A stretch of 6,647 nt of DNA from Deinococcus sp. (GCA_028287665.1 JAQBPF010000207.1:1-6647), one strand, 5' to 3'; positions 1 to 6,358 are shown, counted from the stretch's first letter. Notes: generated by a model from the sequence alone, not told the origin. Translations and numbers: made by a program.

Positions 1-119
1 AGCAGGCCAAAATCCACGCTCTGACGTTTGTGTGGGTCAAGGGCCACGCCGGGCACGGCGAGAACGAACGGGTAGACGTGCTGGCCGTGCAGGAACGGAA
101 GAAGTTACGGGCGGGGTGA
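1..119 (+). CDS. rnhA: Ribonuclease HI, C-terminal fragment (5' end outside window)
   Basis: The reading frame that starts at base 3 encodes 38 residues and ends at TGA 117-119. It carries the C-terminal signature of RNase [20 protein letters not shown] at fragment residues 11-28. This matches the E. coli enzyme around His124 (here H15 of the fragment, in KGH) and the metal-binding Asp134 (here D25, in RVD), with the same ten-residue spacing. RNase HI cuts the RNA strand of RNA-DNA hybrids in the cytoplasm, removing primers and R-loops. The protein ends only 13 residues after D25, a short tail without the longer C-terminal helix of E. coli RNase HI. The stop lies 11 bp from the convergent acetyltransferase stop, and no terminator hairpin is visible in that gap. 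The family call is firm. The gene symbol is inferred from the motif alone because the N-terminal catalytic residues are off the window. Confidence 0.85.
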   Translation, partial: QAKIHALTFVWVKGHAGHGENERVDVLAVQERKKLRAG

Positions 120-130
120 GGGGAAGACGG

Positions 131-565
131 TCAGCAGCTTAGGGTGCAGCGAAAACGCGCCGTAGCCCATGCCGAGGGCAAAGCAACGATCTCAAATCCA
201 CTTTGGCGATAAAATTCTACGGCCTGGTCGTCGGTGTCTGCGCTTAAGGTCATCACTCCTATGTGCGTCCGATTGGCGTGCAGCAAGTCCCTCCCGTAGC
301 CCTGCCCTCTGAGGTGTGCCGCTGTACCGATCTGCAGCACCTCTGCTGCATTTCCGCTGACCTGAACGCCAGCCGCACTGACCATTTCCCCATCTACATT
401 CCACGAGAAGATCAGGCGGGTTGGATCATCTGCATAGGCAGCGAAGGCCTGAGCCGTCCGGTGTGGGTCGGGGAACATGGCAAGTCTCAGCAGGGCCTCT
501 AGTTCTGGCGTGAGTGTGAGATCGGAGAAAAGCACAGTTGAGTTTAGGCGGCTCTGGGTTCCCAC
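131..565 (-). CDS. GNAT-family N-acetyltransferase
   Basis: This 144-residue protein has the length and layout of a single-domain GCN5-related N-acetyltransferase, which moves an acetyl group from acetyl-CoA to an amine. The acetyl-CoA pyrophosphate-binding motif A is clear at residues 77-95, with the loop RGQGYG at 86-91 preceded by the strand LQIGTAAHL. Motif B is at 112-126 (DDQAVEFYRQSGFEI), the usual 'A-x-x-F-Y-x-x-x-G-F' helix and strand. The substrate cannot be told from sequence. The start is GTG at 563-565, the first start codon after an in-frame TAG five codons upstream; starting at Met30 would remove the first strand and helix. No good Shine-Dalgarno precedes the GTG (GGGAG lies about 20 nt away), so the start is less certain than the family. 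The gene is divergent from the first MFS exporter (50 bp between starts) and convergent with RNase HI. A link to the exporter, such as modifying the exported compound, would be inference from position only. Confidence 0.85.
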   Translation of the reverse strand: MGTQSRLNSTVLFSDLTLTPELEALLRLAMFPDPHRTAQAFAAYADDPTRLIFSWNVDGEMVSAAGVQVSGNAAEVLQIGTAAHLRGQGYGRDLLHANRTHIGVMTLSADTDDQAVEFYRQSGFEIVALPSAWATARFRCTLSC

Positions 566-603
566 AAGCCATCCGGCCTATCCCATCTCTCCCGTTCCAG
601 TCG

Positions 604-615
604 TAGCCTAAGCCT
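604..615 (+). promoter_or_regulatory. Candidate -10 box of a leaderless promoter for the first MFS gene
   Basis: TAGCCT at 604-609 fits the TANNNT -10 pattern and lies 6 nt before ATG 616, so transcription would begin at or next to the start codon. No Shine-Dalgarno is present and no canonical -35 is seen. The box is part of a 6-bp direct repeat (AGCCTA at 605-610 and 611-616). The opposite strand also shows TAGGCT here, which could serve the divergent acetyltransferase gene. This is a pattern match only. Confidence 0.4.
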
Positions 616-2004
616 ATGCCCCCCGCCTCACCCGTTCCGCCCGCGCCTGCAGACCCGAACGGCGGCTGGCGCACCTTCCTCTGGCTGTGGAGTTCGCAGG
701 CGCTGAGCGTGCTGGGCAGCGGCCTGAGCGGATTTGCCTTCAATATCTACCTGACCCAGACCCGCTTTCCGCTGGAATCTCAGAAGCCGGAACTGGCGGC
801 GGCCCTGTCGCTCACGGCACTGGGCTGGGCACTGGCCGCCATCATAGGTGCGCCACTGGCCGGGGCATTGGCCGACCGCCTGGATCGCCGCCGCATGATG
901 CTGACCTGCGACCTGCTGAATGCGGCGCTGTCGGCGGGCGCGGTGGCCCTGGTGCTGTCCAGCAACCCGCCCATCTGGCTCTTTGTGCTGTTTACGGCGG
1001 CGCTGGGGCTGGTCGGCACCTTTCACGGATCAGCCTTCGATACCAGTTATTCCAGCCTGGTGAATCGGGAGCGATTGCCCCGTGCCAACGGCATGATGCA
1101 GACCCTCTGGAGCCTGTCGGGGCTGCTCAGTCCGGCCCTGGCGGCGCTGCTGATCGGGCTGCCTGCACTGGCCCGGTCTGGAGGCGGTGGCCCATCCTGG
1201 CTCAGTGGGTTGCAAGACGGCGTGCCGCTGGCCTTTGTTATCGATGGGCTGTCTTTTGCGGTGGCCGCGTCGGTGGTGTGGCGGCTCCACATTCCCAGCC
1301 CGGTGCGGGCCGACCTTGCCAAAGGGGCCGCCAACAAGCCCAGCCTGTGGGCCGATATGCGTGTGGGCTGGACTTTTATACTGGCCCGCCGCCCACTGCT
1401 GCACCTGCTGCTGACCTTTGCTTCGGTGAATCTGCTCACCAGTGGCGTGGGCGTGTTGCACCCCCTGTTGGTTAAATTCACGCTGGCCCCTGACCTTGCC
1501 GCACGCGGGCTGACCGTAGAAACGGGGCTGGCCACCCTCTGGACGGCCATGAGCGCGGGCGGGTTGGCTGGAGGCCTGCTGATCAGCGCGTGGGGCGGCC
1601 TGAAGCGGCAGCGGGTGCTGGGCGTGCTGGTGCCGATGGTGTTGGCGGGCGCGGCGCAGGCGCTGAGTGGCATAGCCGGAACGGTGCTGCTGACAGCGGC
1701 GGCCATCGCCCTCTTCGGCATCATGACCCCGATCATGAACGCCCATTCTCAGAGCATCTGGCAGGCCCAGGTCCCCAGCGAATTGCAGGGCCGCGTGTTC
1801 AGTGTGCGGCGGCTGATCGCGCAATTTACCGTGCCGCTAGGAACCGCCATCGTGGGAGTGTTGGCGGCCCGTTTTGCGCCCGGAAGTGTATTGCTGTGGG
1901 CAGGCGTGGCGATGGCGGCGGTATCGGCCCTGCAACTGCTCAATCCTGCCATGCGGCGTGTAGAAGACCCGCTTCAGGTTGGTGCTGCACCTGTCAGGGT
2001 GTGA
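616..2004 (+). CDS. MFS transporter, probable drug/metabolite exporter (paralogue 1)
   Basis: The protein has 462 residues with long hydrophobic stretches throughout, consistent with the 12-helix major facilitator fold in the inner membrane. The MFS motif A loop between helices 2 and 3 is clear at residues 83-94 (GALADRLDRRRM), and its C-terminal-half counterpart is SAWGGLKRQRVLG at 324-336. A conserved block IWQAQVPSELQGRVF near 381-395 resembles the proton-driven macrolide-efflux type (MefA/MFS_3-like) exporters; that placement is from memory of the family and the substrate is unknown. The cytoplasmic N-terminus is proline-rich (residues 2-14). ATG 616 is the first start after an in-frame TAG at 604-606. 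The next gene is a clear paralogue in the same orientation: shared blocks include GWRTFL, AALLIGLP, GVP-x-A-x-x-IDGLS, ISAWGGLK, WQAQVP and LQLLNP. The acetyltransferase gene is divergent from it. No repressor gene is adjacent to the pair. Confidence 0.88.
   Translation: MPPASPVPPAPADPNGGWRTFLWLWSSQALSVLGSGLSGFAFNIYLTQTRFPLESQKPELAAALSLTALGWALAAIIGAPLAGALADRLDRRRMMLTCDLLNAALSAGAVALVLSSNPPIWLFVLFTAALGLVGTFHGSAFDTSYSSLVNRERLPRANGMMQTLWSLSGLLSPALAALLIGLPALARSGGGGPSWLSGLQDGVPLAFVIDGLSFAVAASVVWRLHIPSPVRADLAKGAANKPSLWADMRVGWTFILARRPLLHLLLTFASVNLLTSGVGVLHPLLVKFTLAPDLAARGLTVETGLATLWTAMSAGGLAGGLLISAWGGLKRQRVLGVLVPMVLAGAAQALSGIAGTVLLTAAAIALFGIMTPIMNAHSQSIWQAQVPSELQGRVFSVRRLIAQFTVPLGTAIVGVLAARFAPGSVLLWAGVAMAAVSALQLLNPAMRRVEDPLQVGAAPVRV
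1754..1775 (+). repeat. 22-bp direct repeat, copy in first MFS gene
   Basis: A 22-bp stretch here is identical to 3279-3300 in the second MFS gene. It encodes the shared IWQAQVP block. The identity is most simply a relic of the gene duplication held by protein conservation, but it is long enough to be a possible site for recombination between the two genes. Confidence 0.8.
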
Positions 2005-2015
2005 TGACTGACGGG
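1990..2015 (+). other. Stem-loop spanning the stop codon of the first MFS gene
   Basis: CCTGTCAG (1990-1997) can pair with CTGACGGG (2008-2015), giving 8 bp with one G-U and a 10-nt loop that contains the TGA stop. No T-tract follows, so it is at best a weak or Rho-assisted terminator, or a 3'-end stabilising structure. It could also be chance in GC-rich DNA. Confidence 0.25.
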
Positions 2016-2091
2016 ATGGTTCCAACTTCCGCCTTGACCCGACCCGCTTCTTCATAAATGAAGACTGTCTGACACATCCTTTTTGGCCCTG

Positions 2092-2127
2092 TCTGCCCAG
2101 AATAACCACATGGGCAGATCTGCACAT
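2092..2127 (+). promoter_or_regulatory. Overlapping inverted repeats, candidate operator upstream of second MFS gene
   Basis: Two dyads share one arm. TCTGCCCA (2092-2099) and TGGGCAGA (2111-2118) form a perfect 8-bp inverted repeat around an 11-nt spacer. GCAGATCTGC (2114-2123) is a perfect 10-bp palindrome, which grows to 18 bp (2110-2127) with one mismatched pair. The set lies just upstream of the candidate -10 box at 2147-2152, covering the -35 region. This suits a repressor or activator site, but no regulator gene for it is next door. A structure formed in RNA from an upstream promoter is the alternative. The symmetry is read directly; the function is inferred. Confidence 0.4.
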
Positions 2128-2146
2128 ATGGTCACAGGGTTCGCTC

Positions 2147-2161
2147 TAAAGTAACGGGCAC
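2147..2161 (+). promoter_or_regulatory. Candidate -10 box of a leaderless promoter for the second MFS gene
   Basis: TAAAGT (2147-2152) fits TANNNT and lies 9 nt before ATG 2162, with no Shine-Dalgarno between. The same geometry, TAAACT plus 9 nt, is seen before glmU. No canonical -35 is recognisable at the expected distance, where the candidate operator lies instead, as would fit an activator-dependent or repressor-controlled promoter. Confidence 0.4.
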
Positions 2162-3535
2162 ATGTCCTCCCATCCTCCCTCCGGCGTACCCGCACATGGC
2201 TGGCGAACTTTCCTGGCCCTCTGGGGATCGCAGTCGGTCAGCCGCTTTGGCAGCGCTCTGTCGTGGTTCGCGCTGACCATCTATATGGCCCAGACGCTCT
2301 ATCCGGCTCCGGAACAAAAAGCCCAGTTCGCCCTGGCGACAGGGGCCCTGGCAATCGCCGCGACGTTGCTGGCGGTTCTGGTGGCTCCCATTGCCGGAAG
2401 TTTGGCCGACCGCACCGACCGCAAACGCCTGATGGCCCTGTGCGACCTGCTCGGCGGCCTGCTGACCCTGGGCATGGCCGCGCTGATGCTGCTGACCACC
2501 GCGCCTTTTTGGGTGCTGCTGCTGTTTGTGGTGGCCACGCAATCCCTCGACATTCTGCATGAGGCCGCCATGGACGCCAGCCTGTCCATGATCGTGCCCG
2601 ATGAGCAACTGACGCGGGCCAATGGGCTGCTGCACACCACCCGGCAAATCAGCGGCCTGCTGGGGCCTGCCGCCGCCGCGCTGCTGATCGGCCTGCCTGT
2701 CATGCTGAGTCACGGAGGCGCGGGCGGCTGGTGGGCGGGGCTGCGCGACGGTGTGCCCTTTGCGCTGGGCATCGACGGCCTGAGCTATCTGCTGGCCGCC
2801 GCCGTTCTGACGCGCCTGAATATTCCCAGCCCGCCGCCCGCCGAAAGCGCTGGCAGCGCAGTGGCCACCGTGAAGGCCGACACCCGTCTGGGCTGGACCT
2901 ACCTGCTGCACCGTCCGCCGCTGCTTCAGCTGCTGCTGATCGGGGCCGCCGTGAACTTTGCGGCCAGCGCCATTCCGGTCTACCAGACCCTGCTGACCCG
3001 CTACACGCTGCAAAGCGACTGGACCGCACGCGGCCTGAGCTTTGCGGCTGCACTGGCGATCATCACGACCATGACCAGTGCGGGCATGGTGCTGGGCGGA
3101 ATCGTCATCAGTGCGTGGGGCGGCCTCAAGCAGAACCGGGTATTGGGCATTCTGGTGCCCAGCCTGATCATCGGCCTGGGCATCATCGGCATGGGCCTCA
3201 GCCGCAGCCTGCCCCTGACGGCGGCCCTGTTCGGCCTGAGCGTCTTCTCGATGCCCTTTGCCCTGGCCCACAGCGGCGGCATCTGGCAGGCCCAGGTCCC
3301 GCGCGAAATGCAGGGCCGGGTCTTTGCCGTGCGCCGCGTGATTTCGCGCTTTACTGTGCCGCTGGGAATGGCGCTGGTGTCGGCCCTGGCCACGCGCTTT
3401 CCCCCCGGCCCGGTCATCGTGGGCATGGGCGTGTTGGTGGTGGTGGTCGCGGGCCTACAGTTGCTCAATCCCAGCGTGCGCCGTGTGGATGACCGGGACT
3501 ATCTGGACGGATTGGCGGCGGCCAAAGGCGGCTAA
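2162..3535 (+). CDS. MFS transporter, probable drug/metabolite exporter (paralogue 2)
   Basis: This 457-residue, roughly 12-helix inner-membrane protein is a paralogue of the preceding gene product, aligning over almost its whole length with few gaps. Motif A is at residues 79-90 (GSLADRTDRKRL); the C-half repeat is ISAWGGLKQNRVLG (316-329); WQAQVPREMQGRVF is at 375-388; LQLLNPSVRRV is at 432-442. Like its partner it resembles MefA/MFS_3-type proton-coupled exporters, and the substrate cannot be inferred. The central cytoplasmic loop (about 222-240) differs from paralogue 1, as does much of the first half outside the conserved blocks, so the two may export different compounds. ATG 2162 is the first start after an in-frame TAA at 2147-2149 and has no Shine-Dalgarno. 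The 157-bp gap from paralogue 1 holds dyad symmetry and a -10-like box, so it is probably transcribed separately. The gene ends 9 bp before a strong terminator hairpin. Confidence 0.88.
   Translation: MSSHPPSGVPAHGWRTFLALWGSQSVSRFGSALSWFALTIYMAQTLYPAPEQKAQFALATGALAIAATLLAVLVAPIAGSLADRTDRKRLMALCDLLGGLLTLGMAALMLLTTAPFWVLLLFVVATQSLDILHEAAMDASLSMIVPDEQLTRANGLLHTTRQISGLLGPAAAALLIGLPVMLSHGGAGGWWAGLRDGVPFALGIDGLSYLLAAAVLTRLNIPSPPPAESAGSAVATVKADTRLGWTYLLHRPPLLQLLLIGAAVNFAASAIPVYQTLLTRYTLQSDWTARGLSFAAALAIITTMTSAGMVLGGIVISAWGGLKQNRVLGILVPSLIIGLGIIGMGLSRSLPLTAALFGLSVFSMPFALAHSGGIWQAQVPREMQGRVFAVRRVISRFTVPLGMALVSALATRFPPGPVIVGMGVLVVVVAGLQLLNPSVRRVDDRDYLDGLAAAKGG
3279..3300 (+). repeat. 22-bp direct repeat, copy in second MFS gene
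   Basis: This is the second copy of the exact 22-bp match at 1754-1775, in the same reading frame and the same part of the protein (IWQAQVP). The two copies are 1525 bp apart in direct orientation. Confidence 0.8.
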
Positions 3536-3543
3536 GCAGCCAT

Positions 3544-3589
3544 CAGCAAGACGGGAGCCCTGATTCGATCCAGGGCTCCCGTCTCGCTG
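3544..3589. terminator. Strong hairpin, probable bidirectional terminator
   Basis: AGACGGGAGCCCTG (3549-3562) and CAGGGCTCCCGTCT (3571-3584) form a perfect 14-bp stem with an 8-nt loop. Beyond one mismatch (3548/3585) the stem continues for four pairs (CAGC 3544-3547 with GCTG 3586-3589). It lies between the convergent stops of the second MFS gene (3535) and the dehydrogenase (3600). There is no true T-tract on the plus side and only a weak one (TCTTGCTGAT) on the minus side. The position and stability still make termination in both directions the best reading. Confidence 0.8.
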
Positions 3590-3599
3590 TCAGAAGAAA

Positions 3600-4346
3600 T
3601 CAGGCGGGGTTGATCTGGCTGTACATGAACTCGTAGTTGCCGGTCGCTTCGGCCAGACGCAGCGCCTTGACGCGCTCGACCAGCACTTCCCCGCCGTGCG
3701 GCAGTTGTTCCAGTAAAGACACTGTTTCGTCTATAAATTCTTGCAGCGGCATGGCGTGAGGGTCGCTGGCCTGGGCCGCGCCCATCAATTCCGTTTGCAC
3801 GTAGGGCGGCACAAGTTCGAACACCTCGACAGACGTGCCCCGCAGTTGGTGGCGCAGCGACTGGGTGTAGGAATGAATCGCCGCCTTGGTGGCGCTGTAG
3901 GTGGGCGTCAGCGCCATAGGCACAAAGGCCAACCCGGAGGACACGGTCAGGAGGGCCGCAGAGGGCTGGGCCAGCAGATGCGGCAACAGGGCCGCCGTCA
4001 GCCGAATGGGGCCAAGCAGGTTGGTGGCGATGGTAGCTTCGGCATCGTCCAGCGCGGCGTCTTTCAACTGTTCAGGCCGCATGATTCCGGCGTTGTGGAT
4101 CACCACATTCAGGCCTGGAAAATCGGCGGTCAGGCGGGTGGCAAAACGCTGGATGTCTTCGGCACGGGCAATGTCCAGGAGGGCCGAGTTCATACCGGGA
4201 TTGGCCGCTACGGTTTCATCCAGCACGTCCTGGCGGCGGCCCGCGATGATGACCTGATTGCCCGCCCGCTGAAAAGATTCGGCCAGAGCGCGGCCAATGC
4301 CCGACCCGCCGCCGGTGATCAAGATGGTATTGCCTGTCTGGTTCAT
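3600..4346 (-). CDS. Short-chain dehydrogenase/reductase (DltE-like classical SDR)
   Basis: The product is a 248-residue cytoplasmic NAD(P)-dependent oxidoreductase of the classical SDR type. Visible motifs are the cofactor-binding TGGGSGIG (11-18), GRR after the second strand (36-38; basic residues there favour NADPH), HNAG (84-87, in place of the usual NNAG), Asn109, Ser136/137 in TVSSG, and the catalytic Tyr150 and Lys154 in YSATK. PPYVQTEL (180-187) replaces the usual PG motif. The ITGGGSGIG, YSATKAAIHSY and VEVFELVPP segments resemble the DltE-like branch of SDRs, whose substrates are mostly unknown. The ATG at 4344-4346 is preferred because AAGGAG sits 7 nt upstream; a frame extension of 14 codons further upstream would bypass this site and add residues that do not look like SDR sequence. 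It is divergent from the HxlR-type regulator, which probably controls it. The substrate is not predictable here. Confidence 0.92.
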   Translation of the reverse strand: MNQTGNTILITGGGSGIGRALAESFQRAGNQVIIAGRRQDVLDETVAANPGMNSALLDIARAEDIQRFATRLTADFPGLNVVIHNAGIMRPEQLKDAALDDAEATIATNLLGPIRLTAALLPHLLAQPSAALLTVSSGLAFVPMALTPTYSATKAAIHSYTQSLRHQLRGTSVEVFELVPPYVQTELMGAAQASDPHAMPLQEFIDETVSLLEQLPHGGEVLVERVKALRLAEATGNYEFMYSQINPA

Positions 4347-4365
4347 GGTGGTTCTCCTTGAACGT

Positions 4366-4382
4366 ATCGTAGACTCTGTACG
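4366..4382 (-). promoter_or_regulatory. Candidate SDR promoter -10 with overlapping dyad (possible HxlR operator)
   Basis: On the minus strand, TACGAT (4366-4371) is a TANNNT box about 20 nt before the SDR start, and the alternative TACGTT starts 6 nt further downstream. A 15-bp imperfect dyad, CGTA-N7-TACG (4368-4382), overlaps the TACGAT box in the 90-bp gap shared with the HxlR-type gene. HxlR-family repressors such as YodB bind TAC/GTA-rich pseudo-palindromes in divergent gaps of this kind, so this is a reasonable operator guess. A second weak dyad (GGCAC at 4398-4402 and GTGCGCC at 4409-4415) lies nearer the regulator start. Confidence 0.3.
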
Positions 4383-4436
4383 CACCAACGGGAAGTAGGC
4401 ACCCAGAAGTGCGCCAGGTACCCAAAGGAGAGTAAC

Positions 4437-4874
4437 GTGTCAGACGACCAGAACCAGGAACCTTCCAGTCAAAGCCGCTTGACCTATGCCCCGGCAGGAG
4501 AGCAGCCAGACGATCTGGAACTGGATACATTGGTGCGCGAGATTATTGGCCGGGTGGCCGACAAGTGGACCATGTTGGCCCTGGAAACGCTGACCGAACA
4601 TGGCCCCCTGCGGTTTACCCGGTTGGGAGAACTGATCGGCGGCGTGAGTCAGAAAATGCTGACCAAGACCCTCCGGCAGATGGAAGCCGACGGCCTGGTG
4701 ACGCGCACGGTGTTTCCGGTCATTCCCCCCAGGGTCGAATACCGGCTCACAGAGTTGGGCCTCAGCCTCAGCGAGGCATTTTGCGGCGTCTGGATCTGGG
4801 CCGAGCAGCACCGGACCACCATCGCCCAGGCCCGCCAGACCTTTCAGGAACGCCGCGCCGCATCAGACGCCTGA
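4437..4874 (+). CDS. HxlR-family winged helix-turn-helix transcriptional regulator
   Basis: This is a 145-residue DNA-binding protein of the HxlR/DUF24 type, which works as a homodimer and usually controls a neighbouring divergent gene. The family core begins near residue 31 (VREIIGRVADKWTMLALETL, with the hallmark KWT at 43-45). It continues with LRFTRLGELIGGVSQKMLTKTLRQM (58-82, helix-turn-helix with the recognition helix near 70-82), and a wing with the characteristic PPRVEYRLTELG (97-108). A disordered-looking polar N-terminus of about 25 residues comes first. The start is GTG 4437-4439, with AAGGAG at 4425-4430, 6 nt upstream. The N-terminal cysteine used as a thiol switch by YodB- and HypR-type members is absent; the only cysteine is C116 in the dimerisation helix. 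The gene is divergent from the SDR gene, so autoregulation and SDR control are likely but inferred. The inducer is unknown. Confidence 0.9.
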   Translation: MSDDQNQEPSSQSRLTYAPAGEQPDDLELDTLVREIIGRVADKWTMLALETLTEHGPLRFTRLGELIGGVSQKMLTKTLRQMEADGLVTRTVFPVIPPRVEYRLTELGLSLSEAFCGVWIWAEQHRTTIAQARQTFQERRAASDA

Positions 4875-4877
4875 GCC

Positions 4878-4899
4878 GCCACTCAGTGGCACTTGAGTG
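4878..4899. terminator. Weak stem-loop between convergent HxlR-type gene and glmU
   Basis: The 38-bp gap between the two stops holds overlapping small inverted repeats: GCCAC-TCA-GTGGC (4878-4890) and CACTCA-N8-TGAGTG (4880-4899). Only one can form at a time and no T-tract follows on either strand. It may end transcription weakly from both sides. Confidence 0.3.
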
Positions 4900-4912
4900 A
4901 GTAACAGCCGAG

Positions 4913-6358
4913 TCAGTGTCGCTCGAGCCAGCCTGCCAACCACGGCAATTTCTGACTCACCTTTTCGCGCATGGTGCCCCAGTAGCGGCGCGACCAACCT
5001 TCCATGTTGCGCTGTTTGCCGCGGGCAATGGCCAGCGCTCCCTCAGGAATATCGTCGTGAATGGCGCTTCCGGCAGCGATAAAAGCAGCGTCTCCCACTG
5101 TGCGCGGCGCGATCAGGGTGGAGTTGGAACCGATGAAGACGCCCGCGCCCACGCTGGTCTGATGCTTGTTGATGCCGTCAAAATTGGCGATGATCGTGCC
5201 CGCGCCAATGTTGGTTTCTGCGCCCACCGTCACGTCTCCGAGGTAGGCGAGGTGTCCGGCCTTGACGCCAGCCGAGAGACGGGCATTCTTGGTTTCCACA
5301 AAGTTGCCGATGTGCACACCCGCCCCCAACACCGAGCCGGGGCGGAGGCGGGCAAACGGCCCCACGTCGCTGCCTGCGCCTACGATTGCGCCGTCCAGCA
5401 CGCTATGGGGCTTGATGACCACTCCGGCTTCCAGCACGCTATCGGTGATCACGCTGTAGGCGCCCAACTTCACACCATCGGCCACCCGGGTGGCGCCGCG
5501 CAGGATCACGCCGGGTTCCACCGTCACGTCCTGGCCCAGCGTCACCGTGTCTTCGATGGTGTTGGTTTCGGGGTTGATCAGGGTGACCCCCGAGCGCATG
5601 TGGCCCGTGTTGATGCGCCGCCGCAACAGAGCTTCGGCTTCGGCCAGCCCGGTGCGGTCATTGGCTCCCATCACTTCATCTATGTCGGTGAGCTTGAAAG
5701 CATTGGCGGCGGCCCCAATCCCGTGGTACAGGGCCAGCAGGTCGGTGAGGTAATACTCGCCCGTCAGACTGTTGGGCACGATCTGGCGGGCCAGTTCCGG
5801 AGCGCGGGCGTCCATCACGTACACGCCGGAATTGAATTCACGCACGGCTTTTTCGGCGTCCGTGGCTCCCTTTTGCTCCACGATACGGATCACGTTGCCC
5901 GCAGCGTCACGGATGATTCGGCCGTATCCGGTGGCGTCAGGCAGTTCCCCGGTCAGGATGGTCAGGGCACTGCCGCGAGACTGATGATCCTGGAGCAGGG
6001 CCCGCAGGGTGCTGGGCCGCAGCAAAGGCGTATCGCCGTACAGCACCAGAATATCGGCGTCGCCCCGGTGAGGCAGAGCGTTGGCCCCACTCAGAAAGGC
6101 GTCACCGGTGCCCAGTTGCCGCGCCTGCCGCGCAAAGGTGACTCCCAGGCCTGCCAGCGCGGCTTCAACCTGTTCAGCTCCGTGCCCGGTGACCACGACC
6201 ACGCTGCGTGCACTGAGTTCCTGTGCGGCCTTGACGGCCCAGGCCACCATCGGGCGGCCACCTACGGGGTGAAGCACTTTCGGTAACGCCGACCTCATGC
6301 GGGTTCCCTGGCCCGCTGCCAATATGACTACGTCCAGTGGACGGTTACTGTTGTTCAT
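4913..6358 (-). CDS. glmU: Bifunctional UDP-GlcNAc pyrophosphorylase / glucosamine-1-phosphate acetyltransferase
   Basis: GlmU makes UDP-N-acetylglucosamine for peptidoglycan in the cytoplasm. Its C-terminal domain acetylates glucosamine-1-phosphate with acetyl-CoA, and its N-terminal domain then couples the product to UTP. The N-terminal domain has LAAGQGTRM (13-21), [12 protein letters not shown] (26-37), QLGTGDA (81-87), YGD (107-109, metal-binding Asp109), GYGR (144-147), NSG (176-178), GEYYLTD (200-206) and Asn233. The C-terminal left-handed beta helix (about 255-440) keeps every acetyltransferase residue I could align to E. coli with a constant offset of six: Arg339, Lys357, His369 (catalytic, in AGHLAYLGD), Tyr372, Asn383, Asn392 and Lys398. 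[14 protein letters not shown] (442-455) is the acetyl-CoA end. At 481 residues it is longer than the 456-residue E. coli protein, mainly through a tryptophan-rich tail after 455. ATG 6356-6358 has no Shine-Dalgarno. It is probably transcribed alone, since a terminator lies upstream of it. Confidence 0.97.
   Translation of the reverse strand: MNNSNRPLDVVILAAGQGTRMRSALPKVLHPVGGRPMVAWAVKAAQELSARSVVVVTGHGAEQVEAALAGLGVTFARQARQLGTGDAFLSGANALPHRGDADILVLYGDTPLLRPSTLRALLQDHQSRGSALTILTGELPDATGYGRIIRDAAGNVIRIVEQKGATDAEKAVREFNSGVYVMDARAPELARQIVPNSLTGEYYLTDLLALYHGIGAAANAFKLTDIDEVMGANDRTGLAEAEALLRRRINTGHMRSGVTLINPETNTIEDTVTLGQDVTVEPGVILRGATRVADGVKLGAYSVITDSVLEAGVVIKPHSVLDGAIVGAGSDVGPFARLRPGSVLGAGVHIGNFVETKNARLSAGVKAGHLAYLGDVTVGAETNIGAGTIIANFDGINKHQTSVGAGVFIGSNSTLIAPRTVGDAAFIAAGSAIHDDIPEGALAIARGKQRNMEGWSRRYWGTMREKVSQKLPWLAGWLERH

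Noticed and set aside
2035..2063. TTGACC (2035-2040) as a -35 box and the CTTCAT/ATGAAG mini-hairpin (2050-2063) as a terminator for the first MFS gene
   Set aside because: No -10-like hexamer lies 16-18 nt from TTGACC. The hairpin is short, AT-rich and lacks a T-tract.
2132..3271. A 379-codon open frame on the minus strand antisense to the second MFS gene
   Set aside because: The translation is low-complexity (Gln, Gly, Arg, His rich), as expected of an antisense shadow in GC-rich DNA. The plus strand encodes a clear transporter.
1754..3300. The 22-bp direct repeats as a mobile-element or attachment-site signature
   Set aside because: They fall in the same conserved protein block of two paralogues, which explains the identity without any mobile element. 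No transposase or integrase is present.
4347..4388. A 14-codon N-terminal extension of the SDR
   Set aside because: The internal ATG at 4344-4346 has a strong AAGGAG at good spacing and starts right before the Rossmann fold as in other SDRs. The extension would also consume the promoter region.
4916..6286. A 456-codon open frame on the plus strand antisense to glmU
   Set aside because: It is the mirror of strong third-position G/C bias in glmU. The translation is rich in His, Gly and Gln with no recognisable domain, and the minus strand is a fully conserved GlmU.
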